This document shows, piece by piece, positions 42,683 through 51,900 of a stretch of DNA of 64,000 nucleotides (its first letter is position 1; each line of letters opens with the position of its first letter). The position numbers were made by a program, and so were the translations under genes. The notes under the pieces are model-generated. The model was not told where the DNA came from, ran no database searches, and was given only the letters and a program-made list of their open reading frames with translations. This stretch comes from Terriglobia bacterium. Lineage in GTDB: Bacteria; Acidobacteriota; Terriglobia; Terriglobales; Acidobacteriaceae. The stretch spans positions 62,001-126,000 of the forward strand of contig JAIQFP010000008.1 of assembly GCA_020073165.1 (NCBI GenBank), given 5' to 3'.

Positions 42683-44307
42683 TGAAAACCCAGTCGTCAG
42701 TCTTCGGCCGTCGGGCGTCCGCAATATTGATTGGCTTCATTCTGTTCTCGCTTCTGTTGCCGGCACAGACCGGCAAGGGGAAAGCAGAGCCGGTCCACCT
42801 GTTTGGGCCCAACCTGGTCACTCTTCCTTCTTCGTCGTCGCTGTACCAGATCCAGATCATGGTCCGGACCGGCTCGGCCGATGATCCCCCAGGCAAGGAA
42901 GGCACTGCCAACCTGGTGGCGCGCGCGCTGATCGATGGCGGTTTCGGCGACCCCAGGAATCCGGTCACCAAGGAAACGCTGGCGGAGATCACTCGCCCCT
43001 GGGGCGATGCCGCCACTCCTCAGGTCCTGGTGGATAAACAGGCCACGACTTTCTCCGTGACTGTCCCCCGCGACGCCTACCCCGAGTTCATCGCGCGCGT
43101 GTTGAAGCCTATGTTCACCCAGCCGCTCTGGCTGCAGGCGGAACTGGACCGGCTGCGGCGTGAGGCTTTAGCTGGCATCCAGTCAGGCCTGCGCTTTGAA
43201 GACGAGGAGTCGTTGGGACTGGCGGCGTTGGACAACTGGGTCATTCCGGGGCTGGGGCTCGACCACCTCACCCCAGGCACCGTGAAGGGTCTGGGAGCGA
43301 TCACCCGCGATGATCTGGCAAGCTTCTACAAGAGGTACTACCAGCGCGGGAACATGTTCGTGTCCACCAGCATCAACGACCAGGACCATCTGGCGGCCCT
43401 GACGCAAGCTCTGCCCGAGGGTGAGGGGGTTGCGCGGCCGATGTCGCTGGTGCGGGTAACGCCGGAGCCCGGTCGTCACGTGCTTATCATCACCCAGCCT
43501 AACGCCATCGCCACCGGACTGCACCTCGGATTTCCCATCCCCCTGGCTCGGGCCAGCGACGACTACTGGCCCTTGTTCGTGGGGAATGCCTACCTGGGCT
43601 TGCACCGCGACGAGTTTGGCAGGCTCTACGGCGAGATTCGCGAGGAGCGCGGTTACAACTACGGCGACTATTCGTACATCGAATATCTCTACGGGCGGCC
43701 ATTTTTTCTGTTTCCGCCGCCAACCACACCGCGCACGCAGGAGTACTTCAGCATGTGGATTCGGCCCGTCGGCCACTCCTACACTCACTTTATTATGAAG
43801 GCGATGACCGCCGAACTGGACCGCTTCGTCAAGGACGGGCTCACGCCCGGGCAGGTGGCGGAAGCCAAGATCAAGGCCCGTACCCTGTACCTCAATTACG
43901 CCGAGAGTCTGTCGCGCCAGCTCGGTTACCGGTTGGACGACATGTTCTACGGCATGAAGGACAACGGATATCTGCAGCAGATGCTGGCCAGGATTGACGC
44001 AGTCACGCCCGAGCAGGTGAATGCGGCCATCAGGAAATACCTGCAGGTGGAGAACCTGAAGTACGTGATTGTGACCAACGAAAGCCTGGGAGACAAATTG
44101 GCCGACGACATCGCCAGCGGGAACAACGTGACCCCGAAAACCCTGGCCGAGTATCACATCTCGGAACCAGTTCCGCCGGAGAAGAAGCAGATGCTGGAGC
44201 AGGATGAGCAGTGGAAGGCCTATCCGCTGAACATTCCACGCAGCAACATCCAGGTGTTCAAGGCAGCAGATATGTTCGAAAGTGGCCCCGCCGAGCCCGG
44301 TCACTGA
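42682..44307 (+). CDS. M16-like non-catalytic subunit (exported)
   Basis: A 541-residue M16 homologue with a signal peptide (AILIGFILFSLLLPAQ). The position of HxxEH reads EGTANLVARAL, so zinc binding is lost. The R/Y-type C-terminal site of M16 proteins is present (REERGYNYGDYSYIE). AGGAGG lies 7 nt before the ATG, which overlaps the stop of the catalytic partner by one base (TGATG), so the subunits should be made in equal amounts. Confidence 0.88.
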   Translation: MKTQSSVFGRRASAILIGFILFSLLLPAQTGKGKAEPVHLFGPNLVTLPSSSSLYQIQIMVRTGSADDPPGKEGTANLVARALIDGGFGDPRNPVTKETLAEITRPWGDAATPQVLVDKQATTFSVTVPRDAYPEFIARVLKPMFTQPLWLQAELDRLRREALAGIQSGLRFEDEESLGLAALDNWVIPGLGLDHLTPGTVKGLGAITRDDLASFYKRYYQRGNMFVSTSINDQDHLAALTQALPEGEGVARPMSLVRVTPEPGRHVLIITQPNAIATGLHLGFPIPLARASDDYWPLFVGNAYLGLHRDEFGRLYGEIREERGYNYGDYSYIEYLYGRPFFLFPPPTTPRTQEYFSMWIRPVGHSYTHFIMKAMTAELDRFVKDGLTPGQVAEAKIKARTLYLNYAESLSRQLGYRLDDMFYGMKDNGYLQQMLARIDAVTPEQVNAAIRKYLQVENLKYVIVTNESLGDKLADDIASGNNVTPKTLAEYHISEPVPPEKKQMLEQDEQWKAYPLNIPRSNIQVFKAADMFESGPAEPGH

Positions 44308-44313
44308 GTTTTC

Positions 44314-44349
44314 TTGTCATTCCGAGCGGAGATTCCCTCGCCATGACAA
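44314..44349. repeat. Short inverted repeat TTGTCAT...ATGACAA
   Basis: Arms 44314-44320 and 44343-44349, perfect 7 bp, enclosing TTCCGAGCGGAGATTCCC. The core resembles the GTCATTCCGAGCG-type interspersed repeat that I associate with acidobacterial genomes; a related GTCATCCTGAGT element lies at 46834. Confidence 0.55.
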
Positions 44350-44359
44350 CCCTGTGAAT

Positions 44360-45295
44360 ATGGCTGGAAAATCGAAAAACACGCGAATCCTGCCCCTGTT
44401 GCTGCTCCCCATCCTGGCCTTGCCGGCCTTGGCTGTCGAGCGTGCCACCACCGTGCGAGTGGCCTCGGTCTACCTCACGCCCGACAACACCTCCGCCAAG
44501 CTGGCCGATCTCGACCGCGGACGCGAAGTGATCGTCCTGGAAACCAGCCGGGACTGGCTGCACGTCGAGGCCAATCTCACCGAAGAGCGCACCGTCACCG
44601 GATGGATACTCGAGAAAGGCGTGGTCCGGCCCTCGACCCCGAACGGCGACAAGATCCTGTTCGGGGAAGCCGCCGATTGCGAGGACCAGGCCAGCCAAAA
44701 GCACGGACGCAGGGGTGCGGCCCAGGATGCTCTTTATCTCTACTACCGGGTCGCTGAGGAGTTCCCCAACTCGCCCTTGGCCGGAGAAGCCATGTACCGC
44801 TCCGCCGACATCCGCTGGCAGATCGAGAAGGCCGACGTCATGTCGCGGCCCTCAGCCAAGGAGCAGGACGCCTATCTGCGCGTGGGCATGAACGAAGAGT
44901 TCATGAAAGAAGTCATGAAGAAGTTCTCGGGCACCAAGTGGGCCGATCTGGCAGCATTCCACCTCATCGATAACAAGCTCTGCGGGGATTGGCAGGGCGC
45001 CTCCAAATGTCCCGAGAAAGAAGCGGATATCTACGAAAAGTACGCCCGGGAGCACCCTCAATCTCCGGCCACGCCAGAAGCGCTCTACGACGCAGCTTGG
45101 CGCCGCTCAGCGCTGATCGAAATCTACAAACAGGAAGACCAGGCCAAGAAGTCGGAAGAGTCTAAAGCCAAGGCCATGGCTCTCGCGCAGAGCATCGTGG
45201 CCCAGTATTCCCAGACCGACTGGGGTGCGCGCGCGCAACGACTTCTCTACCTGATGCAGCAGGACATCCCGACGTATGGGAACGCGACCGAGTGA
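44360..45295 (+). CDS. Exported SH3-like / TPR-like protein of unknown function
   Basis: A 311-residue protein. A signal peptide (ILPLLLLPILALPALA) is followed by a bacterial SH3-type segment (~30-90: VASVYLTPDNTSAKLADL, VIVLETSRDWLHVEA, TVTGWILEKGVV) and a helical, tetratricopeptide-like remainder (EEFPNSPLAGEAMYRSADI, REHPQSPATPEALYDAAW). It is probably periplasmic and peptidoglycan- or protein-binding. The ATG at 44360 is the first that exposes the signal peptide; the ribosome site is weak because the upstream DNA is repeat-derived. Confidence 0.7.
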   Translation: MAGKSKNTRILPLLLLPILALPALAVERATTVRVASVYLTPDNTSAKLADLDRGREVIVLETSRDWLHVEANLTEERTVTGWILEKGVVRPSTPNGDKILFGEAADCEDQASQKHGRRGAAQDALYLYYRVAEEFPNSPLAGEAMYRSADIRWQIEKADVMSRPSAKEQDAYLRVGMNEEFMKEVMKKFSGTKWADLAAFHLIDNKLCGDWQGASKCPEKEADIYEKYAREHPQSPATPEALYDAAWRRSALIEIYKQEDQAKKSEESKAKAMALAQSIVAQYSQTDWGARAQRLLYLMQQDIPTYGNATE

Positions 45296-45322
45296 AGTGG
45301 ACGCACCTGCCCCGGCCCGGCG

Positions 45323-45784
45323 CTACTTGTCATCCGGCACAGCTAAATCCTGGGAGGCGACCACCTGCCATTTGCCGTTTCTCTTCACAAAGATGTCGGT
45401 CCAGATGTAGCGGCCAGATTTCCCATTCTTCAATTTCCAACTCTCGCTTCCGTTGACGACTGCGGTCGTGCCGTAGAAGCGCATCTTGACGTCGTCCTCG
45501 TTCAGCCGATTGGACGCAACCTCGCTAGGCCCCTTGATCTCCGCGACTAAGTCGGCTTTCGTGACACGCTTTCCATCCGGCTCCGTGCCGAGGAAGTCGT
45601 CCGCGACAATGTGTTGCAGCGGCCCGGCATCGTTGGCAACATAAACTTGGACCCACTCGCGTTCGAGGCTCAGGATCTGCTCGCGGTCTTGACTGTTGCT
45701 GTCTTCCGCAACGGCGCAACCGTAAAAAACCACGGGGATGACCATCGACACCGCCAGCACCGCGAGCGCAATGTGTCTTTTCAT
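45323..45784 (-). CDS. NTF2-like (DUF4440/SnoaL-type) exported protein
   Basis: 153 residues. A hydrophobic leader ends at VFYGCAVAED, an imperfect lipobox-like site. The rest has the DUF4440 pattern: EQILSLEREWVQVYVANDAGPL, VADDFLGTEPDGKR and, at the end, VNGSESW and RNGKWQVVASQD. AAGGAG lies just upstream of the ATG at 45784, so the longer open frame to 45892 is rejected. Such proteins are often ligand-binding or of unknown role. Confidence 0.82.
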   Translation of the reverse strand: MKRHIALAVLAVSMVIPVVFYGCAVAEDSNSQDREQILSLEREWVQVYVANDAGPLQHIVADDFLGTEPDGKRVTKADLVAEIKGPSEVASNRLNEDDVKMRFYGTTAVVNGSESWKLKNGKSGRYIWTDIFVKRNGKWQVVASQDLAVPDDK

Positions 45785-45910
45785 GAGGTCGCTCCTTGGG
45801 GACAAGTCCGGACATTCTAGACGCGCAGGCAACATAACCGGAACCAAAATCGCAAGCATGCCGGCTGCTGATTTCTGCGATACTCTCTCCACTCACTCTC
45901 TGGAGGCAGA

Positions 45911-46807
45911 TTGAACGACTACCTGCTGTCGCTGGTCCTCGGGATCATCGAAGGCCTCACCGAATACTTGCCGGTCAGTTCCACCGCGCACCTGCGGATC
46001 TTTGAAGCGCTATTTCGCCACGGTATCCTCTCCGACCCCTACTGGAAAATGTACACCATTGTGATCCAGCTGGGCGCGATCCTGTGTCTGCCAATCTACT
46101 TCCGCTCCCGCATTGCCAAGTTCCTGTCTACGTTTCCGGCTGGGGAGCAGGGTGACCGCAACGTTTTGACTCATCCTCTGGGCCTGACGGCAATCGCGTT
46201 TGTCGTCACCGCAGTGCCGGCGTTCCTGCTGACCAAGGTCATCGGCAAGAACTTGGAGAGCCTCTACGTCATGGGCGGCTCGCTGTTGGTGGGCGGCATT
46301 GTGATGTGGATTGTGGACGCAATCAATGCGCTGGCCGAAGCCGCCGGGCCTGAGGCGCCGCCAAGCCGCGTCCATACCTGGAAGATGGAAGCCATGAGCC
46401 TAGGACAGGCCATCTGGATCGGCGCCTGCCAGATTCTATCGGCGGTCTTTCCCGGGACCTCGCGCTCTATGTCCACCATTGCAGCGGGTCAGTTGGCTGG
46501 CATGTCGCGTGCATCCGCACTGGAGTTCTCATTCTTCCTGTCGATTCCGACTATGGTGGTGGCCACGGGGTACGATCTGTTCAAGTCGCTGCGGGGCAAA
46601 GGCGAGAACCCCATCGGAGTCTCACAAATCGATGCGCACGGGTGGGCCCTGCTGACGATCGGATTTGTGGTTTCCTTTATCGTGGCCTACGGTTCCGTGG
46701 CCTGGTTCATGGCCTATGTCCGCCGCCGCGGGTTTGCCCCGTTCGCGGTCTATCGGATCATCATGGGAGTCTTGGTGCTGGCGTTCGCAGCCAAGCTGTT
46801 CGGGTAA
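45911..46807 (+). CDS. uppP: Undecaprenyl-diphosphatase
   Basis: A 298-residue membrane enzyme (BacA/UppP) recycling the lipid carrier for peptidoglycan. Both signatures are present: EGLTEYLPVSSTAHL near the N-terminus and PGTSRSMSTIAAGQLAG in the middle, with about eight membrane helices. The start is TTG with TGGAGG upstream. Single gene between a convergent NTF2-like gene and ftsK. Confidence 0.94.
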   Translation: MNDYLLSLVLGIIEGLTEYLPVSSTAHLRIFEALFRHGILSDPYWKMYTIVIQLGAILCLPIYFRSRIAKFLSTFPAGEQGDRNVLTHPLGLTAIAFVVTAVPAFLLTKVIGKNLESLYVMGGSLLVGGIVMWIVDAINALAEAAGPEAPPSRVHTWKMEAMSLGQAIWIGACQILSAVFPGTSRSMSTIAAGQLAGMSRASALEFSFFLSIPTMVVATGYDLFKSLRGKGENPIGVSQIDAHGWALLTIGFVVSFIVAYGSVAWFMAYVRRRGFAPFAVYRIIMGVLVLAFAAKLFG

Positions 46808-46833
46808 GCCTGGCAGCCTTCCCCTCTGAGCAC

Positions 46834-46869
46834 GTCATCCTGAGTGGCTGTTAGCCGCGAAGGATCTGG
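46834..46869. repeat. GTCATCCTGAG-type interspersed element
   Basis: GTCATCCTGAGT, then a GGCTGTTAGCC mini-hairpin, then GAAGGATCTGG, so ATCC and GGAT ends face each other. It resembles the GTCATTCCGAG element at 44314. It lies between uppP and ftsK. Confidence 0.45.
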
Positions 46870-46963
46870 CATGCAGTGCCGCGGACCGCGGTGACGCCAC
46901 TTGACTTCTTGGATAGCCTGCTCCGTCCTCAGAACTAACTGGATACCACCTTGATTTCCCTCA

Positions 46964-46992
46964 TTGTAGGATCGCCCGGTTCTTGTCATAAT
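46964..46992 (+). promoter_or_regulatory. Sigma-70-like promoter for ftsK
   Basis: TTGTAG (46964-46969), 17-nt spacer, CATAAT (46987-46992). It would start transcription near 47000, giving a ~60-nt leader to the ATG at 47061, and argues against translation from 46992. Confidence 0.5.
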
Positions 46993-47060
46993 TGTCTGGC
47001 TCTGGCCTCGTTCTGGCGTCGCAGGGATGGGTGTCCCCCTTGCGGCATGCATACGCCACC

Positions 47061-49421
47061 ATGAGGTACCTCTCACAGATCTTTGCCCCGACCAACAACC
47101 GCCGGCTCAATGAGCTGATCGGCTTTCTGTTGTGCGTCTCCGCGCTCCTCCTTGCCCTCGCGCTGGTTTCGTATTCTCCATTGGATCCTTCGCTCAACAG
47201 CGCCTCGGTGCTGACCGGCTCGCGGGTAGCGCGAAACTGGGTCGGCGTAGTCGGAGCTCTAATCGCCGACCTGATGCTGCAAGGTTTCGGGTTGGGTGCC
47301 TTTCTGCTGCCCATCTTCCCCGCCGTGCTGGGCATGCGCTGGTTCCGTTCGCGCAAGATCGCGTCACCCGTGGCCAAGTCGCTGGGCGCGATCTGGCTGG
47401 TGATCTTCGTCCCTGCCCTGCTGGCCCTCTTGCCCGGACACTTGCGCTGGCTGCACGCCGTCCCCATCGAAGGCCTGCTGGGACGAATCGTTGGAGACGT
47501 CCTGATCCATTACTTCAACCTCGCCGGCGCATATATCGTCTGCGCCAGCACACTGGCCGTGGCGTTGTATCTGTCGACGGCCTTCTCCTTCGCGGCTTTG
47601 CAGGTGTGGGCGCCCACGCGCTTCGCCTTTGCTATCGCCCTTTGGGATCGATGGAAGGATTGGCAGGAGGCACGGGCGAGAAGGAAGGCGCAGCAAGATC
47701 TGGAGAAACGTCGAGCTGCCAAGCCGGTCGTCACTACCCAGTTGGTGCCTGCCCGATCACCCGCGGCACCTCCAGCTCCGTTGCGAACCCCGGAACCGCT
47801 TCGCACGGGAATTGAGCGGATGACGGCTGAGGAACTGGGTGAAGAACCCCCGCCTCAGCACAGTCCCGAACCACAGGCTGCGCCCGAGGTCACCGAGCGC
47901 GCCGACAGCGGACAAAAGCCCAAGACCACCATGCCGCGCATCGCCGGCGGTTACAAGCTGCCGCCCAGCAGCTTGCTGCACCGTCCCGACGAGCAACAGG
48001 CCATCGATGCCGAGGAACTCAAGCTCCTGGCCCAGGTGCTAACCGACAAATACGCCGAGTTCGAGGTGCATGGGCAAGTAACGCAGATCAACCCGGGGCC
48101 GGTGGTTACCACCTTCGAGTTCAAGCCCGAGGCTGGGATCAAGTACAGCCGCATCACCAACCTCACTGACGACCTTTGCCTGGCGCTGAAAGCTGAGAGC
48201 ATCCTGATCGAGCGTATGGCCGGCAAGTCCACGGTGGGCATCCAGGTGCCGAACCGCGACCGTGAGATCATCTGGTTGCGTGAGAACCTGGAATCTCCCG
48301 AGTTCATCGGCTCAAAATCGAAGCTCACCCTCGCCCTCGGCAAGGACATCAACGGCCGCATCGTCACCGCTGACCTGAACGGCATGCCCCACCTGCTGAT
48401 TGCCGGCTCCACCGGAACCGGCAAGAGCGTGGCCATCAACGCCATGATCATGTCCATGCTGTACAAGGCGACGCCGGAGCAAGTGCGGCTGGTGCTGGTC
48501 GATCCCAAGCGCCTGGAGTTAGGCGTCTATGAGGGCGTGCCCCATCTGTACACTCCCATCATCACCGAGCCCAAGCTGGCGGCGATTGCGCTGCGCAATG
48601 CGGTGCGCGAGATGGAACGGCGCCTGAAGCTGCTTGCAGAAAAAGGCGTGCGCAATATAGATCAGTACAACAAGCTGTTCGATGAGGAGTCCACCCGCAG
48701 CCTGTTTGGCGATGATTCCGAGGACCGGCCCCTGCCTTACATCGTCATCATCATCGACGAATTGGCGGACCTGATGATGCTCGACTCTGGCAACGTGGAA
48801 GAATCAGTCACTCGCCTGGCGCAGATGGCACGTGCGGTTGGCATCCACCTGGTGCTGGCCACCCAGCGGCCTTCGGTGGACGTGATTACCGGGCTGATCA
48901 AGGCCAATTTCCCAGCCCGCATGTCGTTCCGGGTCGCGACCAAAGTGGACTCCCGCACCATTCTCGACGCCAACGGCGCCGAAGCCCTGCTGGGCCGCGG
49001 TGACATGCTCTACCTGCCGTCCGGCTCGGCTCGTGTGCACCGTTTGCACGCACCGTTGGTCACGGAGAAAGAAATCGCCGCCGTGGTGGAGTTCTGGCGC
49101 TCCCAGGGCACCGCCGAATACGAAGAAAAATTCTTGGAACCGCCCAAAGACGAACACCCAATGGGCGAACCGGGCTCGGAGGGCGACGACGAAGCCGAGA
49201 ACGACCCGCTCTATGGCGATGCCGTACGGTTGGTGGTGGAGTTCGGCAAGGCCTCCACTTCCCTGTTGCAGCGCCGGCTGCGTATCGGCTACGGCCGCGC
49301 TGCCCACCTGATCGACCTCATGGAGCGCGACGGGATCGTCGGCGCCGCCGACGGCCCCAAACCCCGCGAAGTGCTCAAGCGGCCGGATTGGCTCTCCGAA
49401 GTGGAAGAGTCGCTGCGCTGA
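47061..49421 (+). CDS. ftsK: DNA translocase FtsK/SpoIIIE
   Basis: A 786-residue septal DNA pump for chromosome segregation. Four N-terminal membrane helices (~20-190), a short Pro/Glu-rich linker (~230-300), the RecA-like motor with Walker A GSTGTGKS (Lys455) and Walker B IVIIIDELADLMM, and a C-terminal winged-helix gamma domain (LQRRLRIGYGRAAHLIDLME) that reads polar DNA motifs. The linker is much shorter than in E. coli. The ATG at 47061 opens the conserved N-terminus; the longer frame from 46992 starts in the promoter. Confidence 0.94.
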   Translation: MRYLSQIFAPTNNRRLNELIGFLLCVSALLLALALVSYSPLDPSLNSASVLTGSRVARNWVGVVGALIADLMLQGFGLGAFLLPIFPAVLGMRWFRSRKIASPVAKSLGAIWLVIFVPALLALLPGHLRWLHAVPIEGLLGRIVGDVLIHYFNLAGAYIVCASTLAVALYLSTAFSFAALQVWAPTRFAFAIALWDRWKDWQEARARRKAQQDLEKRRAAKPVVTTQLVPARSPAAPPAPLRTPEPLRTGIERMTAEELGEEPPPQHSPEPQAAPEVTERADSGQKPKTTMPRIAGGYKLPPSSLLHRPDEQQAIDAEELKLLAQVLTDKYAEFEVHGQVTQINPGPVVTTFEFKPEAGIKYSRITNLTDDLCLALKAESILIERMAGKSTVGIQVPNRDREIIWLRENLESPEFIGSKSKLTLALGKDINGRIVTADLNGMPHLLIAGSTGTGKSVAINAMIMSMLYKATPEQVRLVLVDPKRLELGVYEGVPHLYTPIITEPKLAAIALRNAVREMERRLKLLAEKGVRNIDQYNKLFDEESTRSLFGDDSEDRPLPYIVIIIDELADLMMLDSGNVEESVTRLAQMARAVGIHLVLATQRPSVDVITGLIKANFPARMSFRVATKVDSRTILDANGAEALLGRGDMLYLPSGSARVHRLHAPLVTEKEIAAVVEFWRSQGTAEYEEKFLEPPKDEHPMGEPGSEGDDEAENDPLYGDAVRLVVEFGKASTSLLQRRLRIGYGRAAHLIDLMERDGIVGAADGPKPREVLKRPDWLSEVEESLR

Positions 49422-49453
49422 CCTCGCGGATCCGATCGCGGTGCTGGACAAGC

Positions 49454-49480
49454 AAAAAAGGGCGACCCATGGTCGCCCTT
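49454..49480 (-). terminator. Rho-independent terminator of the outer-membrane protein gene
   Basis: On the minus strand: AAGGGCGACC, 3-nt loop, GGTCGCCCTT, then TTTT. The 10-bp stem at 49458-49480 is perfect and is followed by the T-run. It lies downstream of the minus-strand gene at 49504-49989 and may also stop ftsK transcripts in the other direction. Confidence 0.85.
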
Positions 49481-49503
49481 CTCAGTTCCGAACTCGTCCT
49501 CGC

Positions 49504-49989
49504 TTAGAACCGGAACATCAGTCCAGTCGAGACCCGCACGTTCTTGCTGCTGGTAACGCCGTTATCGTGGAACATCATCCAGTCAACCTGCGCCATACGG
49601 AAGGCAAACTTCTGGGCGCCCAGGTCCACGCCGCCACCGAACATCATCGTGAAAGCGGTATTGCCGAAGCCGCTGGACGAGAAGTGACTTCCGCCGAACA
49701 GGGCATGCGCAAACGGAGCCAGCTTGCCCTTATGGCTGGAGATGACTGGACCGCCAGTAAAGGTGGTGAGGCTGCCGCCTGACTTGTACGCACCGCTGAA
49801 GTCTCCGGTGACGCCGAGCCAATTGTTGAAGTAGTAGTTCACAGCACCGTTCCAGCCGTTCGCATTCAGCGACGGCTCCAGGTGGGTGAACTGGTAGCCG
49901 CCGAACACCTCACCTTTGGGCGTTTCTTGCGCAACTACCAGAAAGGAAAATAGGCAAACAAACAGGGCAACGCCAACCAACTTTCTCAT
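49504..49989 (-). CDS. Small outer-membrane beta-barrel protein
   Basis: A 161-residue OmpA/OmpW-like barrel. A signal peptide (VGVALFVCLFSFLVVAQ) precedes alternating strands starting EVFGGYQFTHLE. The C-terminus ends STGLMFRF, a terminal Phe as expected for BAM-dependent insertion. Strands such as GAVNYYFNNWLGVTGDF fit an eight-stranded barrel. It has its own terminator. Confidence 0.82.
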   Translation of the reverse strand: MRKLVGVALFVCLFSFLVVAQETPKGEVFGGYQFTHLEPSLNANGWNGAVNYYFNNWLGVTGDFSGAYKSGGSLTTFTGGPVISSHKGKLAPFAHALFGGSHFSSSGFGNTAFTMMFGGGVDLGAQKFAFRMAQVDWMMFHDNGVTSSKNVRVSTGLMFRF

Positions 49990-50526
49990 TATTTCAACTC
50001 CCCATGTGAAATTTGCACCTTGCGCCGCACATCTCAGCTGTCGTCAGACTCCGCTATTGGACAAGGTTGTCCTTCCCCAGCCAGAAGCGCTCAAGAACCG
50101 GAGCCTTTAGGTGCTCGAGGGATAGTCGAATTGATTCTGGCCAGACCGGCAAGTGACTGAAGTCCGGCAGCATTGCCCTTTAGTAACGGGTGGCGGCTCA
50201 CCTCTGCCAAGCTAGCCCTGTTGACTCGCCAGCCCTTGGTTGCCAGGCTTTACAATGCCGACAAGTCATTTTGTATCAATAACTAACACGAAAATCTGCC
50301 CCCGATCTTCCGACCCAGGTCACGCTGAGAAGTGACTCCCATCACAGCACCGGTTGGCAAGGAAAGATGAAACTTGCATCAGTTGGTGCAATGAGCTGCT
50401 GAGATTCTTTACAGGTCCTAAACGGGAGGTTTGCCAGTGGATAGTTTCGCAACAGTCAACTCGCAGGCTGCGAGCCGCCACAGCACTCATAAAACCCTAA
50501 TAAATCAACCGGAGAGGAAAGCAATC
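49990..50526. other. 537-bp gene-free stretch between the barrel gene and cytochrome c
   Basis: No convincing coding frame. It should hold divergent promoters. An AT-rich patch at about 50250-50300 (TACAAT, TTGTATCAATAACTAAC) is the likeliest promoter area, but I could not find a -35/-10 pair with good spacing, nor a GG-N10-GC sigma-54 site. A dyad at 50460-50474 lies near the cytochrome start. Confidence 0.5.
50460..50474. promoter_or_regulatory. Dyad CTCGCAG-g-CTGCGAG upstream of cytochrome c
   Basis: Perfect 7-bp arms around one base, 52 bp before the cytochrome c ATG. Possible operator or mRNA hairpin; no known regulator consensus is recognised. Confidence 0.3.
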
Positions 50527-50838
50527 ATGAAGACGACGAAGCTCGCGATGTTGGTCCTGACCATCGCGGTGGCCCTGTTCATCCTGATCCCCAGTCTGTC
50601 TTGGGCGGATGACGGTGCAACCGTTTACAAAAAGTGCGCTGCGTGCCACGGGGTGGATGGTGCGGGTAAGCCCGCAGCCAAGATCCCCAGCCTGATTTCC
50701 GACGAAGCCAAGAAGATGTCGGATGCAGACATGGCCAAGGCGATTACCGAGAAGCCCAAGCATGCCGGTATCGCCAAGAGCCTGACGCCTGACCAGGTAA
50801 AGATGGTGGTCAGCTACATCCGCAGCATCCAGAAGTAG
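50527..50838 (+). CDS. Small class I cytochrome c
   Basis: A 103-residue periplasmic mono-haem cytochrome. A signal peptide (LTIAVALFILIPSLSWA) is followed by CAACH (Cys37, Cys40, His41). Candidate axial Met residues lie in KKMSDADM and near VKMVVSYIRSI; the C-terminal helix is typical of the c6/c553 type. CGGAGAGGAAAG precedes the ATG at 50527. It lies upstream of the HybAB-like genes, and could be the soluble electron partner of that membrane complex. Confidence 0.9.
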   Translation: MKTTKLAMLVLTIAVALFILIPSLSWADDGATVYKKCAACHGVDGAGKPAAKIPSLISDEAKKMSDADMAKAITEKPKHAGIAKSLTPDQVKMVVSYIRSIQK

Positions 50839-51117
50839 ATTGGCTGTTGCCTTCTGCGCGCCGGCACTGCCTGTGGAGAACCTGTCCGCAGTGGCCGGGG
50901 AAAGAGGGTGGGTCGTGAAAGCAGCCGCCGCAATTGGGCGCATCGAACGGAGAACCCGCCGATCGGTAGCCACTCGGGAGGCGCCGCCCCTGTCCGCTTG
51001 CAGCGCCGCAACAGCCCGCCCGGGTCCTGATTCCCTCGGATCCGGGCATTTCTTCTTGGCCGGTCCTCCCAGGACGGAGTGGAAGTCCTATCTCGGAGTG
51101 ACCAGGAGACCACTGAC

Positions 51118-51900
51118 ATGAGTAAGGCACTGCTGTACGACGCGACCATGTGCATCGGCTGCAAGCAGTGTGAGCAGGCATGCGCCGCGCAAAACAAGCT
51201 CCGTTACGACGACGCCATCGCCTCCGAAGAACGGCAGTCCGACCACAAGTACACGGTCGTGCTTACCAAGAACGACAAGTTCATGCGCCGCTTGTGTATG
51301 AACTGCCAGGATCCCGCCTGCGTCTCGGTCTGCCCGGTGGGAGCGATGCGCAAGACCACGGCCGGCCCGGTCACCTACGACGCCGACCGGTGCATGGGTT
51401 GCCGGTACTGCATGGTGGCCTGCCCCTTCGGAGTTCCCAAGTACGAGTGGAACAAGGTCCTGCCCAAGGTGCAGAAGTGCACCATGTGCCCCGATCGCGT
51501 CGCCGCCGGCAAGCCAACTGCCTGCGCCGAAATCTGCCCCACTGGCGCCACCAAGTTCGGGGAGCGCGATGAACTGATCAACGAAGCTCAGCAGCGGATT
51601 CGCGACAACCCCGGCCAGTACGTCAACCATATCTATGGCCTGACCGAAGTCGGCGGAACGTCGGTTCTGCTCCTCTCCAGCGTGCCCTTCGAAGAGTTCG
51701 GCTATCGCACCGACCTCTCCAAAGATCCGCTGCCCATCCTCACTTACCGCGTGCTCTCCCGTATCCCGGACTTCGTTCCTCTGGGCGGAATGCTTCTGGG
51801 AGGCGTGTGGTGGATCACCCACCGCCGTGAAGAGGTAGCTGCAGCGGAAGGCCAAGGTCCCAGGCGGGACGCCGACGACCAGAAAGAGAGGACCCGATGA
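51118..51900 (+). CDS. HybA/DmsB-like ferredoxin subunit, 4x[4Fe-4S]
   Basis: A 260-residue electron-transfer protein with four Cys sets: 12/15/18/22, 60/63/68/72, 92/95/98/102 and 121/124/136/140. A C-terminal hydrophobic anchor (VPLGGMLLGGVWWI) is present, as in HybA. No Tat or Sec signal precedes MSKALLYDATMCIGCKQC, so it is predicted to stay on the cytoplasmic face unless carried by a partner. AGGAG lies before the ATG at 51118. The stop overlaps the HybB-like gene by 4 bp. No hydrogenase or molybdoenzyme catalytic subunit is in the window. Confidence 0.9.
   Translation: MSKALLYDATMCIGCKQCEQACAAQNKLRYDDAIASEERQSDHKYTVVLTKNDKFMRRLCMNCQDPACVSVCPVGAMRKTTAGPVTYDADRCMGCRYCMVACPFGVPKYEWNKVLPKVQKCTMCPDRVAAGKPTACAEICPTGATKFGERDELINEAQQRIRDNPGQYVNHIYGLTEVGGTSVLLLSSVPFEEFGYRTDLSKDPLPILTYRVLSRIPDFVPLGGMLLGGVWWITHRREEVAAAEGQGPRRDADDQKERTR

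Noticed and set aside
50839-51117. Possible cobalamin-type riboswitch before the HybA-like gene
   Set aside because: GGGGAAAGAGGGTG, CCGCAATTG, GCCACT and AGGAGACC occur in a B12-like order, but the required stems do not pair and the AGGAGACC is simply the ribosome site. An open frame of 93 codons here also lacks support.
50230-51117. Sigma-54 promoter for the cytochrome c or HybA-like genes
   Set aside because: Several GG...GC pairs were examined (for example near 50350 and 50385), but none has the required 10-nt spacing.
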